The notes: generated by a model not told the origin, from the letters alone. DNA of 64,000 bases from Haematobia irritans (GCF_050003625.1 NC_134400.1:195871918-195935917); one strand, 5' to 3'. Shown: positions 43,999 to 56,600, numbered from the stretch's first letter. Program-made: numbers and translations.

Positions 43999-46034
43999 AC
44001 AAGTAAGGAAAGTCTGAAGTCGGGCGGGGCCGACTATATTATACCCTGCACCACATTGTAGATCTAAATTTTCGATACCATATCACATCCGTCAAATGTG
44101 TTGGGGGCTATATATAAAGGTTTGCCCCAAATACATACATTTAAATACCACTCGATCTGGACAGAATTTGATAGACTTCTACAAAATCTATAGACTCAAA
44201 TTTTAAGTCGGCTAATGCACTAGGGTGGAACACAATGTTAGTAAAAATCATTTAAATCTGAAGCAATTTTAAAGAAACTTCGCAAAAGTTTATTTATGAT
44301 TTATCGCTCGATATATATGTATTAGAAGTTTAGGAAAATTAGAGTAATTTTTACTCTAAGAACACACAAAAAAAAATGTTTCTGATTCAATCACCAAATT
44401 AATTGATCCAATTAATTTTTTAATTGAAATGTCTTCAATCACGAAAATGATAGTATCAATCACAGTTTTAATTGGGCATAGAAAAAATTCTTGATTAAAG
44501 AATTAATTGATTTTTTCAGCAAATTTCAATTAATTTTTTAATTGATTCAATTAAAAATTTAATTGATGTTGATTGCAAAACTCAATTAATTTATTAATTA
44601 AAAAAGGTAACTATTTTTAATTACTTTCTGAATTGACTTAGAGTTTTTATTTGGATTAACAAATCATTGTTTGAAATACATTTTTAATTAAAAATTAAAA
44701 AAAATCAGCACTTTTTTTAACTGAATAAGTCTTCCGAATTTGATTAAAAAGTTAATTGTATCAATTAATTTTTTAATTAAAAATTTTAAAATTTTCAATC
44801 ACTGGCTTAATTAACTTAATGTTTCTATCATGATTAAAAAGTTAATTGTATCAATTAATTTATTAATTGAAAACATTTTCAACTTCAATTAACTTTTTAA
44901 TTGGAAATATTTTGGTGATATTTTTTTCTGTGAAAATGTTGGTATTTTGACCATTTTTGTCGAAATCAGAAAAACATATATATGGGAGCTATATCTAAAT
45001 CTGAACCGATTTCAATCAAATTTGGCACACATGACTATATTACTAATTGCACTCCTAGTGCAAAATGTCAACCAAATTGGACCAAAACTCTGGCTTCTGG
45101 GGCCATATAAGCCCATATCGGGCGAAAAATATATATGGAAGCTATATCTAAATCTGAACCGATTTCAATCAAATTTGGCACACATGACTATACTACCAAT
45201 TGTACTCCTTGTGCAAAATTTAAAGCTAATCGGGATAAAACTCTAGCTTCTGGGTCCATATAAGTGCATATCGGACAAAAGATATATATGGGAGCTATAT
45301 CTAAATTTGAATTGATTTCAACCAAATTTGGTACGCATAGCTACAATGCTAAATCTACTCCCTGTGCAAAATTTCAACAAAATTGGACCAAAACTCTGGC
45401 TTTTAGGACCATATTAGTCTATATCGGGCGAAAGATATATATGGGAGCTATATCTAAATCTGAGCCGATTTCAATCAAATTTTGCACACTTGACTATACT
45501 ACTTATTGTACTCCTAGTGCAAAATTTCAACCAAATTCGGCCAAAAATCTGGCTTCTGGGGCCATATAAGTCCATATCGGGCGAAAGATATATATGGGAG
45601 CTATATCTAAATCTGAACCGATTTCAATAAAATATTGCACACTTGACTATACGACTAAGTGTTATGTTTGTACACAATTTCAAGCAAATCGGTATAAAAC
45701 TCTGGCTGCTGGGTCCATATTAGTGCATATCGGGCGAAAGATATATATGGGAGCTATATTTAAATCTGAACCTATTTCTTCCAAATTCAATAGGGTTATG
45801 TTCTGACCCAAAACAGGAACTTGTGGCAAATTTGAAGTCGATTGGACTAAAACTGCGACCTAGACTTTGATCACAAAAATGTGTTCACAAACAGACGGAT
45901 GGACGGACAGACGGACATGGCTATATCGACTCAGGAGCCCATCCTGAGCATTTTTGCCAACGACACCATGTGTCTATCTCGTCTCATTCTGGGTGTTGCA
46001 AACATATGCACTAACTTATAATACCCTGTTCTAA
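43999..46034 (+). mobile_element. Mini-me-like element E
   Basis: It starts ACAAGTAAGGAAAGTCTG with the hairpin AGTCGGGCGGGGCCGACT and TATTATACCCTGCACCAC. It carries a nested AT-rich MITE (44365-44937), then about six tandem 153-bp units (GAISKSEPI in translation). The ACGGACAGACGG tract (45893-45920) and a TATAATACCCTGTTC end follow. It is the same type as D but on the plus strand. Frames of about 100 codons arise from the units. Confidence 0.75.
44365..44937. mobile_element. AT-rich MITE nested in element E
   Basis: The ends are CACAAAAAAAAATG with GATTCAATCACCAAA at the left and the partial mirror TTTGGTGATATTTTTTTCTGTG at the right. The interior is built from many AATTAATTTTTTAATTG motifs in both orientations. 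There is no coding potential. Confidence 0.55.
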
Positions 46035-46448
46035 TATCGAAAAGTGATAAAGCGTATATTGTGTAGACGTCGCAGAAAATCTCAAGCAAATTGTAAGTCC
46101 AATTTTTAAACTTCAGGGCTAGGGAAGGCCCCTCTTCCCTTCCGAATACCACAAAATCAGATATCCATTATAATAATATAGCCTACTCCACATCCTCGGT
46201 AAATAAATTGGAAAAGTTTAATTGCTTCACGGTATGTTCTTTATAAACAAAAGTCGTATAAAGGGGTGGTCCACCTCCGCGACCAAATATTGAAAATTGT
46301 CTAGACATCACCCCTAACCGTCCTTGGAAATTTCCACCAAATCGGAGAACTTTGGTCCAATTTTGAAAAAGTCGGGCAATGGGTTTTAGAACTTACGTCT
46401 CCAGTCTAACTCTTTAGAGTATTTAGTTTGTTTAGGCTTTCTTCAATA

Positions 46449-46679
46449 CACTGAGAGAAGATTTTTCTTTTCTCTTGAGGAACGAAATTTCAGACAAGCA
46501 AGACGCTAAAAAGATTCCTTAAAATCAACAAATAAAAATAGATTACAGACAATTGTTGGATCATTTGTGATAAACTCGAGTTTATCTGCTCTACAAAAAA
46601 AAAAAAATACTTTGTAAAAAAGGGGGATTTTTTTTTGTTTAAACTTTCGTTCCTGAGGAAAGTATTATTTCTTTCGGTG
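46449..46679. mobile_element. TA-MITE, 231 bp
   Basis: The ends CACTGAGAGAAGA and the mirrored CTTTCGGTG are flanked by TA (46447-46448 and 46680-46681). The inverted repeats extend about 45 bp and share GAGGAACGAAATTT against AAACTTTCGTTCCTGAGG. It is too short to encode anything. Confidence 0.7.
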
Positions 46680-46681
46680 TA

Positions 46682-47254
46682 CTACTTACTGACTTTCTTA
46701 CATAAATAATGATCCATGTTGCTTATTAGTGGCATTTATATTTTAATGAAATAGCATTATTATTTTGGAATCAATGTTAAAACCTTAAAATTAAACTTTA
46801 ATATATTTATTTCAGTTTATTCATTATTTTTCAGTGTGTGGGGTACTCTCTAGCTGTCTATGATCTAAAATATCAAACATGAATATATGGTAGACATCAA
46901 AAACCACATTCGAACACGAGTATTTTTGTTTTTTTTTTGCTAAATTTGCATTTTGTTTTTTATTTGGGCAAAATGTTAATCTATTTAAAGAATATTTTTC
47001 AAATACCAAAATAACTCGATAGTATTTATGTTTTAGTAGGCCAATGTACCCAAGGGGATTTTTCCAGTGACTTACCTTCAAATGTTTCATATTAATTGAG
47101 AAGCTCAATAAAGGGGGAAGGGGCAAGATTTCTAGATTCAGAGACCTGGAGGTGGAATTGCTTTGTTAGAAAATAAAAATTATCATAAGATGAAACATGT
47201 GACGTCAAGACAGGCATATTTAACACTCTTTGATAATGATATGAATAAAAAAGA
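46682..47254. other. Unique AT-rich interval
   Basis: A 100-codon minus-strand frame (46824-47126) has no recognisable domain and is low in complexity. Nothing else is supported. Confidence 0.5.
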
Positions 47255-49480
47255 TACTATAGAAAGTAAACTTGGACAAAATTTTCTATAGAAATACAAT
47301 TTTGACAAAATTTTCTATAGAAATAAAATTTTGACAAAATTTTCTATAGAAATAAAATTTTGACAAAATTTTCTATAGAAATAACATTTTAACAAAATTT
47401 TCTATAGAAATAAAATTTTGACAAAATTTTTTATAGAAATAACAATTGAACAAAATTTTCTATAGAAATAAAATGTTGACAAATTGTTCTATAGTAATAA
47501 AATTTTGTCAAAATTTTCTATAGAAATAAAATTTTGTCAAAATTTTCTATAGAAATAAAATTTTGACAAAATATTCTATAGAAATAAAATTTTGACAAAA
47601 TTTTTTATAGAAATAAAATTTTGACAAAATTTTCTATAGAAATAAAATTTTAACAAAATTTTCTAACGAAATAAAGTTTTGACAAAATTTTCTACAGAAA
47701 TAAAATTTTGACAAAATATTCTATAGAAATAAAATTTTGACAAAATTTTCTATAGAAATAAAATTTTGACAATGTTTTCTATAGTAATAAAATATTGACA
47801 ATATTTTCTATAGTAATAAAATGTTGACAATAATTTTTATAGTAATAAAATTTTGTCAAAATTTTTTATAGAAATAAAATTTTGACAAAATTTTCTATAG
47901 AAATAAAATGTTGACAATATTTTCTATAGTAATAAAATGTTGACAATATTTTCTATAGAATAAAATTTTGACAATATTTTCTATAGTAATAAAATGTTTA
48001 CAATATTTTCTATAGTAAAAAAATTTTGACAATATTTTATATAGCAATAAAATTTTGACAAAATTTTCTATAGTAATAAAATTTTGTCAAAATTTTTTAT
48101 AGTAATAAAATTTTGACAATATTTTCTATAGAACTAAAATTTTGACAAAATATTCTATAGAAATTAAATTTTGGTAAAATTTTCTATAGTAATAAAACGT
48201 TGACAAAATTTTCTATAGAAATAAAATTTTGACAATATTTTCTATAGTAATCAAATTTTGACAATATTTTCTATAGTAACAAAATGTTGACAAAATTTAC
48301 TATAGAAATAAAATTTTGACAATATTTTCTATAGAACTAAAATTTTGACAAAATATTCTATAGAAATTAAATTTTGGTAAAATTTTCTATAGAAATAAAA
48401 CGTTGACAAAATTTTCTATAGTAACAAAATGTTGACAAAATTTTCTATAGAAATAAAATTTTGACAATATTTTCTATAGTAATAAAATTTTGACAATATT
48501 TTCTATAGTAATAAAATGTTGACAATAGTTTCTATAGCAATAAACTTTTGACATAATTTCCTGTAGTAAAAAAATGTTGACAAATTTTTCTAGAGAAATA
48601 AAATTTTAACAACATTTTCTATAGAAATAAAATTCTACAAAATTTTCTATTGTAATAAAATTTTGACAATATTTTCTATAGTAATAAAATTTTGACAATG
48701 TTTTCTATAGTAATAAAATTTTGACAATGTTTTCTATAGTAATAAAATTTTGACAAAATTTTCTATAGAAATAAAATTTTGACAATATTTTCTATAGTAA
48801 TAAAATTTTGACAATATTTTCTATAGTAATAAAATGTTGACAAAATTTTCTATAGAAATAAAATTTTGACAATATTTTCCATAGTAATAAAATGTTGACA
48901 ATATTTTCCATAGTAATAAAATTTTGACAATATTTTCTATGGAAATAAAATGTTGGCAAAATTTTCTATAGAAATAAAATTTTGACAATATTTTCTATAG
49001 TAATAAAATGTTGACAATATTTTCTATAGTAATAAAATGTTGACAAAATTTTCTATAGAAATAAAATGTTGACAATATTTTCTATAGTAATAAAATTTTG
49101 ACAATGTTTTCTATAGTAATAAATTTTTGACAATATTAGCTATAGTAATAAAGTTTTGACAATATTTTCTATAGAAATAACATTTTGACAATATTTTCTA
49201 TAGAAATTTTTAATTTTGATAAAAATTTGACAAAAAAAATAAAATTTTGACAAAATTTTCTATAGAAATAGAATTTTAACAAAATTTTCTAACGAAATAA
49301 AATTTTGACAAAATTTTCTATAGTAATAAAATATTGTCAAAATTTTCTATAGAAACAAACTATTCTATAGAAATAAAATTTTGACAATATTTTCTATAGA
49401 AATAAAATTTTGACAAAATTTTCTAAAGATATAAAATTTTGATAAAATTTTCTTTAGAAATAATATTTTGATCAAATGAC
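47255..49480 (+). repeat. 29-bp minisatellite array, forward, with a local subfamily
   Basis: About 76 units. From about 47760 many carry the variants TTGACAATATTTTC and TAGTAATAAAATG, rare elsewhere. A 203-bp higher-order repeat is visible (GAACTAAAATTTTGAC at 48131 and 48334, about seven units apart). Confidence 0.9.
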
Positions 49481-50107
49481 CAAGAATGACGTTTTTATAC
49501 CCATCTTATATTGAATCAAATTTACAGTTGATAGTATTTACATAACTATTGTCAATTTAATTTAATTTGTTTTTTTTTTAGAATTATATGTGTCACAAAT
49601 GATTTTGTTTAATTTCCTTTAAATGTATTTGCCCGTCTGCTAGAAATTGGATGTATTTAATTTATAATTGCAGACATTTACTTCCACATAGTAAATTAAT
49701 CATAAATAAACTCATACAATTCGTCTTTACGTCAACTAATTATAATTGACAATTAACACTTAAAATGAACAATTTTTAACACGTGGTATTTGTTCGGGTA
49801 ACCACAAACAAACTAGTTCAGATTTAGGGGAATCTTAGTGAATGTGATGTGGAGTTTCTTGGAAAAATTGAATGACACATGTGACGATGAATTAATAAAC
49901 GCGTAATGTATGTGAAGTAAGCAGAACACATGTTCAGTAGCAAGATATAATGAGGGGCAATTACTTCTTATAGTCATGGTGTTGCTTTGCTTCCACAAAG
50001 TGGCCAGTTATCGAATTTAGTTTTCTACGACAAGAAACCGTAATTCGTACCAAAGGTAGCCAATTTGAACAAATTTAATATTATTCCAAAATAGGACATT
50101 ATTTCTG
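49481..50107. other. Unique AT-rich interval
   Basis: No gene, RNA or repeat recognised. A 61-codon minus-strand frame at 49813-49998 is not convincing. Confidence 0.5.
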
Positions 50108-51405
50108 ACATTTCCATAGAAAATGTTGTCAAAATTTTAATTCTATAGTATATTTTGTAAGAATTTTATTCCTATAGAAAATTTTGTCAAAATTTTATTT
50201 CTATAGAAAATTTTGTCCAATTTTTATTTCTATAGAACATTTTGTCAAAATTGAATTTCTATAGAAAGTTTTGTCAAAATTTTATATATTTAGAAAATTT
50301 TGTCACAATTTTATTTCTATAGCAAATTTTGTCCAAATTTTATTTCTATAGAAAATTTTGTCCAAATTTTATTTCTATAGAAAATTTTGTCACAATTTTA
50401 TTTCTATAGCAAATTTTGTCAAAATTTTATTTCTATAGAAAATTTTGTCAAGATTTTATTTCTATAGAAAATTTTGTCAAAATTTTATTTCTATAGAAAA
50501 TTTTGCCAAAAATGTATTTCTATAGAAAATTTTGTCAAAAATTTATTTCTATAGAAAATTTTGTCAAAATTTTATTTCTATAGCAAATTTTGTTAAAATT
50601 TTGTTTCTATTGAAAATTTTGTCAAAATTTTATTACTATAGAAATTTTGTCAAAAATTTATTTCTATAGAAAATTTTGTCAAAATTTTATTTCTTTAGAA
50701 AATTTTGTCAAAATTTTATTTCTTTAGAAAATTTTGTCAAAATTTTATTTCTTTAGAAAATTTTGTCAAAATTTTATTTTTTTAGAAAATTTTGTCAAAA
50801 TTTTATTTCTTTAGAAATTTTGTCAAAATTTTATTTCTTTAGAAAATTTTGTCAAAATATTATTTCTTTAGAAAATTTTGTCAAAATTTTATTTCTATAG
50901 AAAATTTTGTCAAAATTTTATTTCTATAGAAAATTTTGTCAAAATTTTATTTCTATAGAAAATTTTGTCAAAATGTTATTTCTATAGAAAATTTTGTCAA
51001 AATTTTATTTCTATAGAAAATTTTGTCAAAATTTTATTTCTATAGAAAAATTTGTCAAAATTTTTTTCTATAGAAAAATTTGTCAAAATTTTTTTTCTAT
51101 AGAAAATTTTGTCACAATTTTATTTCTATAGCAAATTTTGTCAAAATTTTATTTCTAAAGGAAAATTTGGTCAAAATTTTATTACTATAGAAAATTTTGT
51201 CAAAAACTTATTTCTATAGAAAATTTTGTCAAAATTTTATTTCTTTAGAAAATTTTGTCAAAATTATATTACTATAGAAATTTTTGTCAAAAATTTATTT
51301 CTATAGAAAATTTTGTCAAAATTGTATTTCTTTAGAAAATTTTGTCAAAATTTTATTTCTGTAGAAAATTTTGTCAAAGTTTACTTTCTATAGTATCTCT
51401 CTTAT
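50108..51405 (-). repeat. 29-bp minisatellite array, reverse
   Basis: About 45 units. A run of eight near 50680-50880 shares the variant TTCTTTAGAAAA, a local expansion. The ribozyme element follows directly. Confidence 0.9.
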
Positions 51406-51407
51406 TG

Positions 51408-51742
51408 AAATTTGTAAATTTGTTTATGCAGTAGCCGACTATCAATCCTTGTTTCGGAAGGTTCAAGCGTTGTTCACTTTGGGTTGAGCGAATTACCCGA
51501 ATTTATTCTGATAATTGGTTGATAGTTCTGCTGCATGTAGAGGATGCTGATGAGGAATGTGGTAATTCCGAAACAACTGTACATCCAACCATCTTGCAGT
51601 CTATAGGGTTTTGCCCAAATAAATTTGACAATCATACTTTTCCTTTGCTGGTTAAGCTACACTTGTAGTTTAGTCAGTGCATGGTTTTAAACTGACAACA
51701 ATAATGATTGAAGAGAAACCAACAATAACAAATAAAACGAAA
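51408..51742 (+). mobile_element. Hammerhead-bearing retroelement, single unit
   Basis: AGTAGCCGACTATCAATCC, TTTCGGAAGGTTCAAGCG, GAATTACCCGAATTTATTC, the ribozyme core, CAACCATCTTGCAGTCTATA, TTGTAGTTTAGTCAGTGC and AACAATAACAAATAAAACG. There is no inverted tail. It sits between two reverse-orientation arrays, as if inserted into one array. Confidence 0.75.
51542..51586 (+). ncRNA. Hammerhead ribozyme, type I, compensated stem III
   Basis: GGATG (51542-51546), CTGATGA (51547-51553), stem II GGAATGTGGTAATTCC (51554-51569), GAA (51570-51572), stem III ACA/TGT around AC (51573-51580), A51581 as cleavage nucleotide (GUA triplet), CATCC (51582-51586). The third stem III pair is A-U here and G-C at 39295, so pairing is kept while the bases change. 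Confidence 0.85.
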
Positions 51743-52385
51743 AAAAAATTATTTCTATGGTCAACATTTTATTTATTTAAATATCTAATTGTATTGAAAA
51801 TTTTGTCAAAATTTTTGTTTCTGACAAAATTGTCAAAACTTTTATTTCTATAGAAAATTTTGTCAACATTTTATTTCCATAGAAAATTTTGTGAAAATTT
51901 TTTTTCTATAGAAAATTTTGTAAAAATTTTATTTCTATAGAAAATTTTGTCAACATTTTATTTCCATAGAAAATTTTGTCAAAATTGTGTTTTTTTTTAA
52001 TTTTAGTTCTTTTAAAACATAACAAATTTTGACAAATTTTATTTATTAAAAATTTTTTTCAAAATTTTATTTCCATAGAAAATTTTATCAACATTTTATT
52101 TCTGTCGAAAATATTGTCAAAATTTTATTTATTTAAATATCTAATTGTATTGAAAATTTTGTCAAAATTTTTGTTTCTGACAAAATTTTCAAAAATTTTA
52201 TTTCTATAGAAAATTTTGTTAAAATATTATTTCCATAGAAAATTTTGTCAAAATTTTATTTTTATAGAAAATTTTGCAGAATTTTTTTTCTATAGAAATT
52301 TTGTAAAAATTTTATTTTATTAAACATTTTGTCAAAATTTTGATTCTATAGCAAATTTTGTGAAAATTTAATTTCTATAAAGTTT
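51743..52385 (-). repeat. 29-bp array, reverse, degenerate
   Basis: About 20 diverged units. A block containing ATTTATTTAAATATCTAATTG and TTTTTGTTTCTGACAAAATT appears twice, at about 51770 and 52128. Confidence 0.75.
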
Positions 52386-52472
52386 TTCGTTATGTCGTTA
52401 TATATAAGTAAAAAAGAGATTTAAATGTCTCCAAAATTGCTTGGTATTAAGTTAGAAATACAACATCGTGTA

Positions 52473-52633
52473 CACTGAAAAAAAAAAAATATTGTGGTTC
52501 TTTGTATCAATTACACTAAACTCAAAATTAAAAGAGAATTGTATCCTAAAAATATCCTTAAATCACTTCACAGCTTCTTTGGCTAGGAATGCATACCAAA
52601 ATCAATTGGAACCGGACAAGCTTTTTTTCAGTG
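52473..52633. mobile_element. TA-MITE, 161 bp
   Basis: The ends CACTGAAAAAAA and TTTTTTTCAGTG mirror each other and are flanked by TA (52471-52472 and 52634-52635). It shares its right end (CCGGACAAGC) with the fragment at 18484. Confidence 0.75.
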
Positions 52634-52635
52634 TA

Positions 52636-53277
52636 TGTGTCTGAAGTCTTAAATCACAATAACAAACCATTTTTTATATTTTCTAAATCACCGAGAGTAA
52701 AAAAGCTCAATACTGCTGTTAATATTAACACAAAAGACTTAAGACACATGCACCACACAAAAGACTTAAGACGCAAACATGGCCTTAAGTCTTTTGTTTT
52801 AGCCAACTAGCCAATGATGCAACACAAAAGAAAATTTCTTTATTTCTAAACATCATTTAATGCGACATTTAGAAAGAAATATTTGAACAACTATACACAT
52901 ACGTACTTATTCGTTTATTTGCAAGTATATAGTGGAGATTATGCAATATCAATTAGTGTCAATATAGTCATGATTTTCATCGATTTTCTGATCTCAACTC
53001 TATGCCATTGTCAGTCACTTGTCAAGTGCACACGAATTGGTAATTACGATTTTATATATTAAGACAATAATATATTATTCTATATGACGAAATAGCTTAA
53101 AAGTTTAAAATAGATTATTTTATTTATGAATCTAATGAAAAAGTAACTACACAAAGAAAAACAGCGCTTCGTTAAAGTAGCATCACTTATTATCGGTTTT
53201 TGTATTTTTTTTATTAGTTTTAGTTTATTTTTATGTGTTCCTAAGAAAATTTCCCCAACCCAGTAACATTTTGCTTT
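52636..53277. other. Unique AT-rich interval
   Basis: It holds a short inverted pair AAAGACTTAAGACGC and GGCCTTAAGTCTTTTG near 52760-52797. No gene recognised. Confidence 0.5.
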
Positions 53278-53689
53278 GTTTCAACCAGGGCTGTGGAGCC
53301 GGAGTCGGAGTCTTGGAGTCGGAGTCTGAAGATTTTGCTGGAGTCGGAGTCGGAGTCGTAAAAATTTTGCTCGACTCCGACTCCGGCTAAACCAAATTTT
53401 TTAAAACACTTCACATTTTTGTAACTAAGCAAGTTTTTACGCAAATTAGTTTCCATTGCGTTATTCATTCGATCAATGTACAGCATGATTGTAAATGAAA
53501 ATCAACTTCCAATTACGGCTATCTTTTCATATTTCCTAGAATGTTAAACTAGCAGATGGCCTGGATCGATCCATTTTAATGCCCATATCAATTTATTTGA
53601 AATATTTCGAACAATCGATATTATTTTTATTTTAATTTTATTTTAAGGCCATATACATATGTGGAATATTGACAGAACATTTTTTCAAA

Positions 53690-54640
53690 GTTGTTTTTTA
53701 TAGAAAATTTTGTCCAAATGTTATTTCTATAAAAAGTTTTGTCAACATTTTATTTCTGTAGCAAATTTTATCAAAACTTTATTGCTATAAAAAAATTATT
53801 CGAAATTTTATTACTATAGAAATATTTTTTCTATAGAAAATTTAGTCAAAATTTTATTTCTATAGAAAATTGAGTTAAAATTTTGTTTCTATAGAATATT
53901 TTGCGAAATTTTATTTCTATAGAAAATTTTGCAAAATTTTGTTTGTTACACAACATTTTTTTCAAAATGTTATTTCTATTGATAATTTTATTTCTATAAA
54001 AATTTAAGTTAAAATTTTGTTTCTATAGAAAATTTAGTCAAAATTTTGTTTCTGTAGAATATTTTGCACAATTTTATTTACTACACAAAAATTTTTCTAA
54101 AATTGTATTTTTATTGAAAATTTTTTCAAAATTTTATTTCTATAAGAAAAAATTGTCAAATTTTATTTCTATACAAATTTTCTCAAATTTCACTGCTCAC
54201 TGCTATAAAAAATGTATTCATAATTTTATTACTATAGAAATATTTTTTTCTATATAAAATTTTATCAAAATTTTATTTATATAGAAAATTTAGTCAAAGT
54301 TTTGTTTCTATAGAATGTTTTGCAAAATTTCATTTCTATAGAAAATTTTGCAAAATTTTGTTTGCTACACAATTTTTTTTAAATTGTATTTCTATTGATA
54401 ATTTTTTCAAACTTTTATTTCTATCAAAAAATTTTGCCAAATTTTATTTCTATAAAAATTTTATTCAAAATTTTATTTCTATATATTTGGTCAAAATTTG
54501 ATGTCTATAGAAAATTTTGCCAAAATTGTATTTCTTTAGAAAATTTTGCCAAAATTGTATTTCTTTAGAAAATTTAGTCAAAATTTTATTTACTAGACAA
54601 AATTTTTTCCAAAATTGTATTCAGGGAGCATACAATTTTG
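53690..54640 (-). repeat. Degenerate 29-bp array inside the hAT-like element
   Basis: About 30 reverse-orientation units, strongly diverged, many with TTTTGTTTCTATAG or AAATTTAGTC. This is the oldest-looking array in the window. Confidence 0.75.
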
Positions 54641-54799
54641 GAAAATTTGCTGCTAAGTCGAAAACTTGTAGAAATGACTCAAATTTTCAATTTTTTCAAT
54701 GAATGAATCATAAATGCATTTTTGCGAAATTGTCTAAACAATTATAAATATTTCCCAAATATTGCCCGAGTTTTGTAGAAGTCTTATTTGAGATTTTAT

Positions 54800-54885
54800 C
54801 AAAATGTAGATCTAAATACAAAGTTGTGCAGAGTATATTATAATCGGCCCGCCCGACTTTAGACTTTCCTTGCATTTTTATTTTT
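54800..54885 (-). mobile_element. Mini-me fragment, 5' end
   Basis: TATATTATAATCGGCCCGCC and GACTTTAGACTTTCCTTGC are the mirror of the first 60 bases of element E. The rest of the element is missing. Confidence 0.65.
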
Positions 54886-56035
54886 CGTTAAAATTATGTT
54901 AAGTCCCATAAAGTTAGATTTAAATTTTAAGTACATAGATTTTGTAGAAGTATATACAATTTTGTCTTAATCGATTCAGATTCAAATTCATGCATATGGA
55001 AATATAAACCTTTATATAGCTCGCAACAAATTTAAAGGATTTGAGATAGTATCAATAATTTTGGTCCACAAATACATATACTGTTGGTATCTTCTCATAT
55101 TATGATGGGTATTTATATCATTATTTTCTTTATTGAACATTGCCCTAAATTTGAAATATAGAGTTCAATTGACATCTAATGCGAAATTAAGACCTTTTTT
55201 TCACACATAAATAAATACCACTTACGGTACCCCCACAATAGAACTACAAATTAGTGGTATTAAAATGAGATTTAGTTATATTACCCGGAGTCGACTCCGG
55301 AGTCGGAGTCGAGCTGATGAAAAATGCTGGAGTCGGAGTCGAGCAAAATTGGCTCGACCCCACAGCCCTGGTTTCAACTATGTCTATTTTTTTTTTTTAA
55401 CCAAATGACCTTACAAATATGTTAAAATCAGAAGAAAATTTTAATACAATTCCCAAAAAAAAACAATGACATACGTCGTTTTCAATACACCAAAAAAGAG
55501 AACCCTCTAGGGCACTACAGATTATTTAAGTCTATTTTTGATAAATTTTCACAATAAGTGATCGATTTTCCCCATAAAACTGTTTACCTTTTTCCTATGT
55601 TTAGGCAATGGAATCAATTATCATACTGATATGTTAAACTAAGGGAAACATTGAACTTTTAACGATGTAATAACTAACTAAAATATTTCTTAATGTCATT
55701 TGTTTCCATTTGTGATGAGAGGAGAAACAGGTGGACGACCCTTATGGCAGCGTAAATATTACAAAATTCAATTTACAATCGATGTAATCAGTAAGTATTG
55801 TTAAACCTTTCACTTCAGCTCACACAGACAAAAAAAAAACAATGTTATCATCAAACTGATGCTAAATTTAACTTATTTTATTTATTGCAAAAATATATGA
55901 ATTTGTTTAATTGAATAAATATCCCTAAGTTCCATGAAAAATTTCCGTCACCTTCAAAAATGACCCAAAAAATTGTCATACTAGTGATGTAGGTACCATT
56001 ACTACCAAATTTTAAAAATATTTCGCATACTGGTT

Positions 56036-56560
56036 GAGTGGACAGCGACCGGTGAACCGTCTCCGAAGCGTGGAAAGACTCAAAAGTCCGCTGGCAAAGT
56101 AATGGCCTCTGTTTTTTGGGATGCGCATGGAATAGGTTTTATCGATTACCTTGAGAAGGGAAAAACCATCAACAGTGACTATTATATGGCGTTATTGGAG
56201 CGTTTGAAGGTCGAAATCGAAGCAAAACGGCGCCATATGAAGAAGAAAAAAGTGTTGTTCCACCAAGACAACGCACCGAGCCAGAAGTCATTGAGAACGA
56301 TGGCAAAAATTCATGAATTGCACTTCGAATTGCTTCCCCATCCACCGTATTCTCCAGATCTGGCTCCCAGCGACTTTTTCTTGTTCTCAGACCTCAAAAG
56401 GATGCTCGCAGGGAAAAAATTTGGCTGCAATGAAGAGGTGATCGCCGAAACTGAGGCCTATTTTGAGGCAAAACCGAAGGAGTGCTACCAAAATGGTATC
56501 AAAAAATTGGAAGGTCGTTATAATCGTTGTATCGCTCTTGAAGGGAACTATGTTGAATAA
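56036..56560 (+). pseudogene. Mariner transposase, irritans type, 5'-truncated, copy 1
   Basis: The coding match starts near EWTATGEPSPK at 56036 and continues in frame through VMASVFWDAHG to NRCIALEGNYVE and a stop at 56558-56560. Counting from the ATG at 56102, the second catalytic Asp is D56 (FHQDNA) and the third D91 (APSDFF), 34 residues apart, the DD34D spacing. YSPDLAPSDF is intact. The first catalytic Asp (in the TGDE-type motif) and the whole DNA-binding domain are missing, so the fragment cannot be an active transposase. The remaining frame has no stop. The full family length is about 350 residues; about 175 remain. Confidence 0.9.
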
Positions 56561-56600
56561 TAAAAACGAATTTTGACAAAAAAATGTGTTTTTCTTTGCT

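Larger units (their letters stand above)
53286..55370. mobile_element. hAT-like element with perfect 8-bp target duplication
   Basis: The terminal repeats are CAGGGCTGTGG and CCACAGCCCTG. Both ends carry subterminal GGAGTCGGAGTC repeats in opposite orientation (53300-53390 and 55283-55345). GTTTCAAC lies on both sides (53278-53285 and 55371-55378), exactly eight bases, as for hAT elements. The interior is a degenerate 29-bp array (53690-54640), a mini-me fragment (54800-54885) and AT-rich sequence. No transposase remains. Confidence 0.85.

Noticed and set aside
53300..53390. GGAGTC repeats as a coding Ser/Asp-rich stretch
   Set aside because: They are the subterminal repeats of the hAT-like element, mirrored at 55283-55345.
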